A DNA stretch of 64,000 nt, taken from contig JAWKWX010000003.1 of NCBI GenBank assembly GCA_041397305.1, positions 62,001 to 126,000 on the forward strand, read 5' to 3'. Within the stretch, counting starts at the first letter, position 1; the number at the start of each line of letters is the position of its first letter. The notes under the pieces are model-generated. The model saw only the letters and a list, made by a program, of their open reading frames with translations, searched no databases and was not told where the DNA came from. This DNA comes from TMP-24 sp041397305 (GTDB lineage: Bacteria; Pseudomonadota; Alphaproteobacteria; Rhodobacterales; Rhodobacteraceae). The translations under genes were made by a program, and so were the position numbers. Shown one piece after another: positions 53,328-61,633 of this stretch.

Positions 53328-54602
53328 TTACGCTCCCGTCCCGAAGACCTGCTTGCCACCCACGAAGGTGGCCAGAACCTTACCTTCCATCCGCGCCCCG
53401 TCAAAAGGCGTGTTCTTCGACTTCGAGCGCAGCGTGAAGCGGTCGAGGACGAAGGGCGCGTCGGGATCGAACAGCACCAGATCGGCGGGCGCGCCGACCG
53501 AAAGCCGCCCCTGCGGCAGACCAAGGCGGTTCGCGGGATTGAGCGCCATGGCGCGGAAAAGCTGGGGCAAGCTAAGCTGCCCGGCGTGATGGAGGCGCAG
53601 CGCGGCGGGCAGGAAAGTTTCCAGCGCCACGGCACCGCTTGCCGCCTCTTCATAGGGCAGGCGCTTTGATTCCTCGTCCTGCGGCGTGTGCATCGAGGAG
53701 ATGATGTCGATCAGGCCCGACGCCACAGCCTCCACGACCGCCAGCCGGTCGTCCTCTGACCTGAGCGGCGGCTTGACCTTGAAGAAGGTCCGGTAGTCGC
53801 CCACGTCAAATTCGTTGAGCGTCAGATGGTGGATCGAGGTCCCCGCCGTCACGTCGAGCCCGTTCTTCTTGGCGCGCTCCAGGGGCGGCAAGGCGCGCGC
53901 CACCGTGATCTGGTCGAAATGATAGCGGACCCCGGTCATCTCGATCAGCGACAGGTCACGGTCCAGCCCCATGCGCTCGGCCATCGGCGAGACGCCGGGC
54001 AGGCCGCGCAGGGAGGCGAACTTGCCGGAGGTCGCCGCCGACCCGGCCGACAGGCCGGGATCCTGCGGATGACCGATGATGAGCGCGCCCAGCGATTTCG
54101 CATAGGTCATGGCGCGGCTGAGGACCTTGGTGTCACTCACCACATGATCGCAATCGGTGAAGGCCACGGCACCGGCATCCAAGAGGAAGCCGATCTCGGT
54201 CATTTCGCGGCCCTGCCGCCCCTTGGTCAGCGCCGCCATCTGGCGGATGCGCACCGGCGAGGCTTCCGCCGCGCGGCGGTTGACGAACTCCAGGGCCTCG
54301 GGCGTATCGATGGCCGGGTTGGTGTCGGGGCGGGTGATGATCGTGGTGACGCCCCCGGCAGCGGCGGCAAGGGCGGCGGAGCGGAAGCTCTCCTTATGCC
54401 GCTCGCCCGGCTCGCCGACCTTGACGCCGATATCGACGATGCCGGGGGCGAGGCATTTCGCACCGCAGTCGATGACCTGCGCCCCCTTCGGGGCGGGGCC
54501 GTTCAGGGCGCTGATCTGGCCGTTCTCGATGGTGAGGGAGCCTTCAGTTTCCGTAAGGCTCTCGGGGTCGATCAGGCGGGCGTTGGTGAGGTGGAGGGTC
54601 AT
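53328..54602 (-). CDS. Dihydroorotase-like protein lacking metal ligands (PyrC' / PyrX)
   Basis: 424 residues with the amidohydrolase fold of class I dihydroorotase (LAPGIVDIG, VGEPGERHKESF, ITRPDTNPAID, AGTSIHHLTLNEFD, ALNPANRLGLPQGRL). The metal-binding DxHxHxRE motif is here DIGVKVGE (residues 57-64): both His and the Arg are missing. SSMHTPQDEES replaces the usual DHAPH. So it is probably catalytically dead. In Pseudomonas an inactive homologue (pyrC', PyrX) assembles with aspartate carbamoyltransferase; its position after pyrB fits that role. A working dihydroorotase must then be encoded elsewhere. Confidence 0.9.
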   Translation of the reverse strand: MTLHLTNARLIDPESLTETEGSLTIENGQISALNGPAPKGAQVIDCGAKCLAPGIVDIGVKVGEPGERHKESFRSAALAAAAGGVTTIITRPDTNPAIDTPEALEFVNRRAAEASPVRIRQMAALTKGRQGREMTEIGFLLDAGAVAFTDCDHVVSDTKVLSRAMTYAKSLGALIIGHPQDPGLSAGSAATSGKFASLRGLPGVSPMAERMGLDRDLSLIEMTGVRYHFDQITVARALPPLERAKKNGLDVTAGTSIHHLTLNEFDVGDYRTFFKVKPPLRSEDDRLAVVEAVASGLIDIISSMHTPQDEESKRLPYEEAASGAVALETFLPAALRLHHAGQLSLPQLFRAMALNPANRLGLPQGRLSVGAPADLVLFDPDAPFVLDRFTLRSKSKNTPFDGARMEGKVLATFVGGKQVFGTGA

Positions 54603-54699
54603 TGTCTCTCGCTCGATCGAAGAGTGCGGGTGGTGCCAAGCCCGCGAACTGAAACGCCACCGAAGCAGGGTCCGCGTCCGCCCGGGCGGGTGCGTGGAA

Positions 54700-54749
54700 C
54701 GCGCCCGCCCGGGGGGCGGGCGGGCGCGGAACCGTGCTGGCGCACGGTT
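54700..54749. repeat. Two strong hairpins between pyrB and pyrC'
   Basis: CGCGCCCGCCC with GGGCGGGCGCG (54700-54728) and AACCGTGC-TGGC-GCACGGTT (54730-54749) stand back to back in the 187-base gap between pyrB and pyrC'. They may attenuate or process the message; there is no T run. Confidence 0.6.
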
Positions 54750-54789
54750 GAAGGAAGGGCACCGGTGAGCTTGCCAAGCATGGGTGACA

Positions 54790-55752
54790 TCACACCATCA
54801 CCCCCGCCGCCTTGGCCCCGCGCTCCGCCCTCAGGTTCCGCGCCAGAAGGTCCATGCAGGCCATGCGCACCGCGACGCCCATTTCCACCTGATCCTGGAT
54901 GACCGACCGGTTGATGTCGTCGGCCAGTTCCCCGTCGATCTCCACCCCCCGGTTCATCGGGCCGGGGTGCATGACGATGGCATCTTCCTTCGCGAACGAC
55001 AGTTTCTCGGCATCGAGCCCGTAGCGGTGGTAATATTCCCGCTCCGACGGGATGAAGCCGCCGTCCATCCGTTCCTTCTGCAAGCGCAGCATCATCACCA
55101 CGTCCGCGCCCTTCAGCCCTTCGCGCATGTCGTCGTACAGCTCGCAGCCGAAGTCCTGCACGCCGGAAGGCATCAGCGTCGGCGGCGCGATCAGGCGCAC
55201 GCGGTTTTCCATCTTGCCCAGCAAGATCAGGTTCGACCGGGCGACACGGCTGTGGGCGATGTCGCCGCAGATCGCGACGGTCAGCCGCTGGATGCGGCCC
55301 TTGGCGCGGCGGATGGTCAGCGCGTCCAGAAGCGCCTGGGTGGGGTGCTCGTGCCGCCCGTCACCCGCGTTCAGGACGGCGCAATTCACTTTCGACGCCA
55401 GAAGGTTCACCGCCCCCGAGGACGGATGGCGCACCACCAGAAGGTCGGGATGCATCGCGTTCAGCGTCAGCGCCGTGTCGATCAGCGTCTCGCCCTTCTT
55501 CACGCTCGAATGCGCGACCGACATGTTCATCACATCGGCGCCCAGACGCTTGCCCGCGATCTCGAACGACGACTGTGTGCGCGTCGAGTTTTCGAAGAAC
55601 ATGTTGATCTGGGTGAGACCGGCCAGCGCATCGGCCTGCTTCACCGTTCGCCGGTTCAGGTCGACATATCTTTCGGACAGATCGAGGACGGTGCGAATCT
55701 CCTCCGGGGCCAGATGTTCGATTCCCAGAAGGTGACGCGCGCGGAATGTCAT
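54790..55752 (-). CDS. pyrB: Aspartate carbamoyltransferase
   Basis: 320 residues. Makes carbamoyl aspartate in pyrimidine synthesis. The carbamoyl-phosphate motif FENSTRTQSSFE (about residues 52-63), NMSVAHSSVKKGETLID, HPTQALLDALTIRRAKG, and HPGPMNRGVEI are conserved, and catalytic residues are present. It is followed by the inactive dihydroorotase homologue, so it is probably of the Pseudomonas-like type that needs that partner. It is divergent from the uracil-DNA glycosylase gene. Confidence 0.95.
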   Translation of the reverse strand: MTFRARHLLGIEHLAPEEIRTVLDLSERYVDLNRRTVKQADALAGLTQINMFFENSTRTQSSFEIAGKRLGADVMNMSVAHSSVKKGETLIDTALTLNAMHPDLLVVRHPSSGAVNLLASKVNCAVLNAGDGRHEHPTQALLDALTIRRAKGRIQRLTVAICGDIAHSRVARSNLILLGKMENRVRLIAPPTLMPSGVQDFGCELYDDMREGLKGADVVMMLRLQKERMDGGFIPSEREYYHRYGLDAEKLSFAKEDAIVMHPGPMNRGVEIDGELADDINRSVIQDQVEMGVAVRMACMDLLARNLRAERGAKAAGVMV

Positions 55753-55853
55753 CGGAGGCTCCCGTCTCGTGTGGGGCGCTTATGGCAAAAGGTCGCGCGC
55801 AGGGCAACCGGGATCGGCTTTACCGCCGTGCGGCGCGCGCATAGGGTGGCGCC

Positions 55854-56657
55854 ATGCAAAGCCATGTCGCAGAGATGGATTGCCACGCCGCCCGCGCCCT
55901 TCTGGAATGGCAGATGGAGCTTGGCGCCGACGAGGCGATCTGCGAGGCGCCGGTGAACCGCTATACACTGGCGGCCGAGGCCCCGAGGATGGCGCGGGAC
56001 GCGTCGCCCGCGGCGGCCGCGGCGTCACCGGCGACAGTGGCGGAAGACATAGATACGGTCGCGGCAGCCAGACGCGCGGCGGGCGCAAGTGCGAACCTTG
56101 CAGCGCTGGCGGCGGCGCAGGCGGCTTACGAGCATTGCGAGCTGAAGAAGGGCGCGCGGAATTTCGTTTTCGCCGACGGCAATCCGGCGGCGCGGGTCAT
56201 GGTGATCGGCGAGGCACCGGGTCGGGACGAAGACCTCGAAGGCCGCCCCTTCGTTGGCCGCGCAGGCCAGCTTCTGGACCGTATGTTCGCGGCCATCGGC
56301 CTGTCGCGCACCGCGCCCGATGCCGAGGCGGGCCTTTACATCACCAATGTCCTGCCCTGGCGCCCGCCGGGCAATCGCGACCCCGACCCGCAGGAAATCG
56401 CGATGATGCTGCCCTTCCTGACGCGGCATGTGGAGCTTGTCGGCCCCGACCTGATCGTCCTGATGGGCAACACGCCCTGCGCGGCGGCGCTTGGTACGCG
56501 CGGCATCCTGCGGCTGAGGGGCAAATGGACCGAGGCTTTCGGGCGTCCTGCGCTGCCGATGACCCATCCGGCCTATCTGTTGCGCAATACGGCCGCGAAG
56601 CGCGAGGCCTGGGCGGACCTGCTGGAACTGAAGGCGAGGCTGGCAGGTAACGCATGA
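55854..56657 (+). CDS. Family 4-like uracil-DNA glycosylase
   Basis: 267 residues. Removes uracil from DNA. Motif 1 is VMVIGEAPGRDEDLEGRPFV (about residues 116-135), then NVLPWRPPGNRDPDPQE and the C-terminal LPMTHPAYLLRN. About 85 N-terminal residues are Ala-rich and low-complexity. Classical family 4 enzymes carry a 4Fe-4S cluster with four Cys; here only C95 (YEHCELKKG) clearly matches a ligand site, so the cluster may be lost. It overlaps moaB by 4 bases (ATGA). Confidence 0.88.
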   Translation: MQSHVAEMDCHAARALLEWQMELGADEAICEAPVNRYTLAAEAPRMARDASPAAAAASPATVAEDIDTVAAARRAAGASANLAALAAAQAAYEHCELKKGARNFVFADGNPAARVMVIGEAPGRDEDLEGRPFVGRAGQLLDRMFAAIGLSRTAPDAEAGLYITNVLPWRPPGNRDPDPQEIAMMLPFLTRHVELVGPDLIVLMGNTPCAAALGTRGILRLRGKWTEAFGRPALPMTHPAYLLRNTAAKREAWADLLELKARLAGNA

Positions 56658-57196
56658 CCCGCATTGACGAAACCAGGGACTTCATCCCCGTCAGGATCGC
56701 GGTCCTGACCGTATCCGACACGCGCGGGCTGGCCGAAGACCGGTCGGGCGACACGCTGGTCGAGCGGCTGATCGAGGCAGGCCATGTGCTGGCCCATCGG
56801 GCGATCCTGCCGGACGAGCGGGCGGAGATTGCCGCCAAGCTTCGGGAATGGGTGGCCGATCCCGGCGTCGATGTCGTGATCTCGACCGGCGGCACCGGCC
56901 TCACGGGCCGCGATGTCACGGTCGAGGCGCACCGCGATGTCTATGAGAAGGAGATCGAGGCTTTCGGTACGGTCTTCACCATGGTTTCCATGCAGAAGAT
57001 CGGCACCTCGGCCGTGCAAAGCCGCGCGACGGGCGGGGTTGCGGGCGGAACCTACCTTTTCGCGCTGCCCGGCAGTCCCGGCGCCTGCCGGGATGCCTGG
57101 GACGAGATCCTGAAATGGCAGCTCGATTACCGCCACCGGCCCTGCAATTTCGTCGAGATCATGCCGAGACTGGAGGAGCACAAGCGGCGCAAATAG
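56654..57196 (+). CDS. moaB: Molybdenum cofactor biosynthesis protein B
   Basis: 180 residues of the MoaB/MogA family. VRIAVLTVSDTRGLAEDRSG, the molybdopterin-binding VVISTGGTGLTGRDVT, and FALPGSPGACRDAWDEI are diagnostic. It adenylylates or assists molybdopterin before metal insertion. The start overlaps the glycosylase stop. moaD and moaE lie 13 kb upstream; no molybdoenzyme gene is seen in the window. Confidence 0.93.
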   Translation: MTRIDETRDFIPVRIAVLTVSDTRGLAEDRSGDTLVERLIEAGHVLAHRAILPDERAEIAAKLREWVADPGVDVVISTGGTGLTGRDVTVEAHRDVYEKEIEAFGTVFTMVSMQKIGTSAVQSRATGGVAGGTYLFALPGSPGACRDAWDEILKWQLDYRHRPCNFVEIMPRLEEHKRRK

Positions 57197-57278
57197 TCTG
57201 ATGCCCGCCCGGGCATTTCGCGCACTCCTCGCCGTACGCCGACGAAAAACGAAGGGCAGGAGGAGGTCTTGCGCGCGC

Positions 57279-58091
57279 TCAACCTTTGCAGCCGTTGAAC
57301 TCCACGACTTCGCCGCCGCTGAACACCGTCAGCCGCACCGCCGACCGGCTGAGCGCGAAGGGCCTGGCATTCGCGGGCACGAGGTCGGAGACCTGGACCA
57401 TGCCTGCGCCGCCGATCCGCGTCTCGACCGGCGCGACCCAGACGGCGCGATCGTCAAGCTCCACCACGGCGAAACTGTCCTGCGCCGCCGCGGGGAAGGG
57501 AATGTCCGCCGTCAGTCGCATGCCGTCGCGGATCGGCTCGGCCGAGCAACGCGCCGCGGCAAGGCCCCGTCCCGACGCTGCGTCCGGCTGGAGGGCAAGC
57601 GCGGCGCGTATCGCCGGGTCCGGCGCGGAGGCGCCGGAAAGGTCGGCGGTGATCGAAAAACTGACCGGCACGCAGATGTCGTCGCAGACACCGAGATTGA
57701 CGCTCGCCGCAAGCGTGACCGGCAGACCCGGCTCGGCGGCGACAATCTCGACCGGCAGGACAAGTTCGCCCGGATAGACCAGTGTCCGGTAACCCGAGAT
57801 TTCATACACCTGCGGTCGCGGCCAGTGCAGGCGGACCGAGCCGACATTCCGCGAGGCCGACCAGTCGAACTCCGGCGGGATGCCCGCCTCGCCGGGGCTG
57901 CGCCAATAGGTCTTCCAGCCCGGCGCGAAGGTCAGGTGCAGTGCCGCCATCCGCGTTCCCGCCTCGGTCTGCCAGCCGGGCAGAATCTCGGCGCGGATCA
58001 GATCGTCGGGCAGGTTCTGCGCGCCAGACGGGCCACCGCAGGACGCAGCCGCGACGAAGAAGGCGGCAAGATACAGGTTTCCAAGGTTCAT
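57279..58091 (-). CDS. Periplasmic DsbD N-terminal-domain-like protein
   Basis: 270 residues. The leader MNLGNLYLAAFFVAAASC is a signal peptide; its final Cys could be a lipobox. The mature region resembles the DsbD alpha-domain family: LHLTFAPGWKTYWRSPGEAG, VYPGELVLPVEIVAAEPG and the redox-like Cys pair in NLGVCDDICVPVSFS. No transmembrane DsbD beta domain or thioredoxin gene is adjacent. It may relay thiol reduction in the periplasm or bind Cu/heme partners; this is inference. ATG 58091 is the one giving the leader. Confidence 0.82.
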   Translation of the reverse strand: MNLGNLYLAAFFVAAASCGGPSGAQNLPDDLIRAEILPGWQTEAGTRMAALHLTFAPGWKTYWRSPGEAGIPPEFDWSASRNVGSVRLHWPRPQVYEISGYRTLVYPGELVLPVEIVAAEPGLPVTLAASVNLGVCDDICVPVSFSITADLSGASAPDPAIRAALALQPDAASGRGLAAARCSAEPIRDGMRLTADIPFPAAAQDSFAVVELDDRAVWVAPVETRIGGAGMVQVSDLVPANARPFALSRSAVRLTVFSGGEVVEFNGCKG

Positions 58092-58217
58092 GTGCCCTAG
58101 ATAGGCCGAACCGCGCCCAAGGGAAATCACTTCCGCGTCAAAGCCATGTCATCGGTCCCGACGCCCGGCTTGCATTCGCGGCGGGCAGCGGCGATCATCG
58201 CAACACGGAGGGTGGGA

Positions 58218-58772
58218 ATGGACCTCACGGGCAAACTGCTGATCGCGATGCCGGGCATGGGCGACCCGCGCTTTGAACATAGCGTGATCTTCCTCTGCGT
58301 CCACACGCCCGAGGCGGCGATGGGCCTCATCGTCAACAAGCCCGCACCCGAGCTGCGCTTCGATTCCCTCCTCAAGCAACTCGGTATTCCGCACGGCGAC
58401 CGGTCCCGCGACATCCATGTCCATTTCGGCGGGCCGGTCGAACATGCCCGCGGCTTCGTGCTGCATTCGGGCGAGTATGAGGGGCAGGGATCGACCCTGC
58501 ACGTGGGCGAACGGTTCGGGATGACCGCGACGCTCGACGTGCTGCAGGCGCTTGCCGACGGCGAGGGGCCGGAACGGTCGATGCTGGCGCTTGGCTATGC
58601 GGGCTGGGGTCCGGGCCAGCTTGAGGGCGAGATCCGCGACAATGGCTGGCTGACCTGCGATGCCGACGAGGAACTGATCTTCGGCCTGCCCGACGCGCGG
58701 AAATGGACATCGGCGCTCAAATCGATCGGCGTCGATCCCGTTTCGCTGTCCGCCACCGCGGGACGTGCCTGA
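58218..58772 (+). CDS. YqgE/AlgH family protein
   Basis: 184 residues. GKLLIAMPGMGDPRFEHSVI at the start, AAMGLIVNKPAPELRFD, HVHFGGPVEHARGFVLHS and LALGYAGWGPGQLEGEIRDN are the family's conserved parts. The function is not established; AlgH affects alginate regulation in Pseudomonas. ATG 58218 follows GGAGGGTGGGA; the frame is open upstream but not conserved. Divergent from the DsbD-N-like gene. Confidence 0.93.
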   Translation: MDLTGKLLIAMPGMGDPRFEHSVIFLCVHTPEAAMGLIVNKPAPELRFDSLLKQLGIPHGDRSRDIHVHFGGPVEHARGFVLHSGEYEGQGSTLHVGERFGMTATLDVLQALADGEGPERSMLALGYAGWGPGQLEGEIRDNGWLTCDADEELIFGLPDARKWTSALKSIGVDPVSLSATAGRA

Positions 58773-58856
58773 ACCAAGGCAGGACAGGCCGCACATCTGG
58801 CAATGAACAGCGAAGAGGACTGAAAGGTCCGATGAGCGGCTTGGCCGATCTGTTTC

Positions 58857-59807
58857 TCAGCGTGGCGCGGCCGCGCGGCGCAGCCGGTCGTTGATGGCGC
58901 GGCCGAGGCCCTTTTCCGGAACAGGTGCGATGGCGATCCGGCCGTCTGGTCCGGCGCGGCGGTCGGCCTCGCGCAGGTAATGAAAGAGGTTCGCCGCCGC
59001 CTCCACCAGATCGCCGGTGGGTGAAAGGTTGAGGCCGTCGGTCCCTGCGTGAGGCCCGAACCCGATCCGGATGTCGTCCGGCCGCGGCGCGGTCACTTCC
59101 AGCAGGACGGCGGCGGACGGGGCATAGTGGCTGGACAGCTGGCCGGGCGCGTTCGGGCGGGCGGGCGCGGGATCGGGCGCGGCAAGAGCCAGGCCGAGGC
59201 AGTCCTCTATCGCCTCGGCCGGAATGCCGCCGGGGCGCAGAAGCGTCGGGCGCGGCGCAAGACCGATGATGGTCGATTCCACGCCGACCGGGCAGGCGCC
59301 GCCATCGATCACCGCCGCAATGCGCCCCTCCAGCCCCTCCATCACATGCGCGGCCCGCGTGGGACTGATCCGGCCCGAAGGGTTGGCCGAGGGCGCCGCG
59401 ACCGGGCCACCGAAAGCCTGCAAGAGCGCCACCGCCACCGGATGGGCGGGCATGCGGATCGCCACGCTTGGCAGACCGGCGGACACGAGGGCCGAAAGAC
59501 CGCTGTCGTCCCTCATCGGCAGGACGAGCGTCAGCGCGCCGGGCCAGAAGGCCTGCGCCAGCCGCTGCGCCTGATCAGAAAAATCCGCAAGCCGCGCGGC
59601 GGCGTCCATGTCGGGGACATGGACGATGAGCGGATTGAAGGCCGGCCGGCCCTTGGCCGCAAAGATCGACGCCACCGCCCGGTCGTCGCGCGCATCGCCG
59701 CCAAGCCCGTAGACCGTCTCGGTCGGGAAGGCGACAAGCCGACCCGCAGCCAGATGGCGGGCAGCGCGGCCGAGGCCTTCGGCGGTGGGGAACAGAAGCT
59801 CGGTCAA
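58857..59807 (-). CDS. L-threonylcarbamoyladenylate synthase (Sua5-type)
   Basis: 316 residues. Makes threonylcarbamoyl-AMP for tRNA t6A37. The YrdC domain (about 1-195) shows VAFPTETVYGLGGDARD, AAKGRPAFNPLIVHV, PVAAPSANPSGRISPTRAAH and GVESTIIGL. A C-terminal Sua5 domain (PGQLSSHYAPSA linker) follows, so it is Sua5-like rather than TsaC-like. No ATG fits: TTG 59807 (LTELLFP) is chosen from family alignment, and the ribosome site is weak. The start is therefore uncertain. Confidence 0.88.
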   Translation of the reverse strand: MTELLFPTAEGLGRAARHLAAGRLVAFPTETVYGLGGDARDDRAVASIFAAKGRPAFNPLIVHVPDMDAAARLADFSDQAQRLAQAFWPGALTLVLPMRDDSGLSALVSAGLPSVAIRMPAHPVAVALLQAFGGPVAAPSANPSGRISPTRAAHVMEGLEGRIAAVIDGGACPVGVESTIIGLAPRPTLLRPGGIPAEAIEDCLGLALAAPDPAPARPNAPGQLSSHYAPSAAVLLEVTAPRPDDIRIGFGPHAGTDGLNLSPTGDLVEAAANLFHYLREADRRAGPDGRIAIAPVPEKGLGRAINDRLRRAAAPR

Positions 59808-59941
59808 GCGGATCCGTGACGCTGCGTTGCGGGTTGCGGGCGCCTGACCCAGCGGCAATGATGTATCGGACGGGCGCCATTTCGTGGTGGTGCGCCCTGA
59901 TTTACGCGCTATGCCGCCGGTTGCCAAGGCGAGGGGAGAAG

Positions 59942-61633
59942 ATGTCCTACAGATCCGCGGTGAACGAGGTCACCTTCATCCTCGGCCATATCGTGCCCCT
60001 CACCGAGATCGGCGCCACCAAACGCTACGCGGACGCGACCCCCGAAACCGCGCGGGCGATCCTGGCCGAGGCCGCAAGGATGTGTGACGAGGTGATCGCG
60101 CCCCTGAACCGCGCGGGCGATCTGACGCCCGCGCGGCTGGAAAACGGCATCGTCCGCTCTTCGCCCGGCTTTGCCGAGGCGCTCGGCCAATGGGCGGCGG
60201 GCGGCTGGATCGGGCTGGCCGCCGACCCGGGTCATGGAGGCATGGGACTGCCGCAGCTCTTGAACATGGCGGTGCAGGACATGATGTCGGGCGCCTGCCT
60301 CGCGCTGCAGCTCAACCCGCTTCTGACCCAGGGTCAGATCGAGGCGCTGGAGGCGCATGCAAGCGAGGAACTGAAGGCGCTTTATCTGCCCAAGCTCATC
60401 TCTGGCGAATGGTCGGGGACGATGAACCTGACCGAACCGCATGCCGGTTCCGACGTGGGCGCCCTGCGCACGAAGGCGGAGCCGCTGGGCGACGGCACCT
60501 ATGCGATCACCGGACAGAAGATCTTCATCACCTGGGGCGACAGCGACGCGTTCGAGAATGTGAGCCATGCGGTACTTGCCCGCCTGCCCGACGGCGCAAG
60601 CGGCACCAGGGGCATCTCGCTGTTCCTCGTGCCGAAATATCTGCCGGACGAGAATGGCAAGCCGGGCAAGCCGAACAGCCTGAAGGTGGTGAGCCTCGAA
60701 CACAAGCTCGGCATCCATGGCTCGCCCACCTGCGTGATGGCCTATGAAGGCGCGACAGGCTGGATGGTGGGCGAGCCGCACAAGGGCATGGCCGCGATGT
60801 TCACGATGATGAACAATGCCCGCCTCGCCGTGGGCGTGCAGGGCGTGGGCATGGCCGAGGCGGCCTATCAGAAGGCGCTGGCCTATGCGCGCGACCGCCA
60901 GCAGATGGGTCCGATCATCGATCATGCCGACGTCCGGCGGATGCTTGCCACGATGAAGGCCGAGATCTTCGCCGCGCGCGCGATTGCGCTTTCCTGCGCG
61001 GCGGCGCTCGACATGGCCAAGGCCACCGGCGCGGCGGACTGGGCGGCGCGGGGCGCGCTGCTGACCCCGGTCGCCAAGGGCTTTGGCACGGATGTGGGAT
61101 GCCGGGTGGCAGACATGGGGGTGCAGATCCACGGCGGCATGGGCTTCATCGAGGAAACCGGCGCCGCGCAATATCTGCGCGACGTGCGGATCACGCCCAT
61201 CTACGAGGGCACGAACGGGATCCAGGCCATGGACCTCGTCGGGCGCAAGATGACGGATCAGGGCGAGGCGGCCTTCCGGCTTCTCGACGAGATCGACGCG
61301 GGGGCGGAAGCGGCGCGGGCTGCACTGCCCGCGCTGTCGAAAGAAGTCTGGTCGGCCGCGCAGAACCTGCGCGAGGCGACGGAGACGCTGCTTGGCCAGC
61401 CGATGCAGGACCGGTTCGCGGGCGCCGTTCCCTATGCCCGCGCCTTCGGCCGGGTGCTTGGCGCGCATTTCCATCTGAAGGCGGCGCGGGTGGCCGGCGC
61501 ATCATCGGCCCGCGCCCGGCTCGCCGCCGTTTACATGATGCGCCTCCTGCCCGATCATGTGGCCGCGCTTGCCGAGGCCCGCGCGGGGGCGGACGGGCTA
61601 TATGCCCTGTCGCCCGACGATCTGGAGGCGTGA
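59942..61633 (+). CDS. Acyl-CoA dehydrogenase with C-terminal domain (DmdC-like)
   Basis: 563 residues, larger than simple acyl-CoA dehydrogenases. It has the N-terminal YRSAVNEVTFILGHIV extension, GTMNLTEPHAGSDVGALRTK, FITWGDSDAFENVSHAVLAR, MGVQIHGGMGFIEETGAAQY and the catalytic Glu in IYEGTNGIQAMDLV. These match the DmdC / 3-methylmercaptopropionyl-CoA dehydrogenase type and its long-chain relatives, so the substrate is uncertain. AGGCGAGGGGAG precedes the ATG. Its stop overlaps the MBL gene start. Electrons would pass to ETF, encoded at the left end. Confidence 0.92.
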   Translation: MSYRSAVNEVTFILGHIVPLTEIGATKRYADATPETARAILAEAARMCDEVIAPLNRAGDLTPARLENGIVRSSPGFAEALGQWAAGGWIGLAADPGHGGMGLPQLLNMAVQDMMSGACLALQLNPLLTQGQIEALEAHASEELKALYLPKLISGEWSGTMNLTEPHAGSDVGALRTKAEPLGDGTYAITGQKIFITWGDSDAFENVSHAVLARLPDGASGTRGISLFLVPKYLPDENGKPGKPNSLKVVSLEHKLGIHGSPTCVMAYEGATGWMVGEPHKGMAAMFTMMNNARLAVGVQGVGMAEAAYQKALAYARDRQQMGPIIDHADVRRMLATMKAEIFAARAIALSCAAALDMAKATGAADWAARGALLTPVAKGFGTDVGCRVADMGVQIHGGMGFIEETGAAQYLRDVRITPIYEGTNGIQAMDLVGRKMTDQGEAAFRLLDEIDAGAEAARAALPALSKEVWSAAQNLREATETLLGQPMQDRFAGAVPYARAFGRVLGAHFHLKAARVAGASSARARLAAVYMMRLLPDHVAALAEARAGADGLYALSPDDLEA

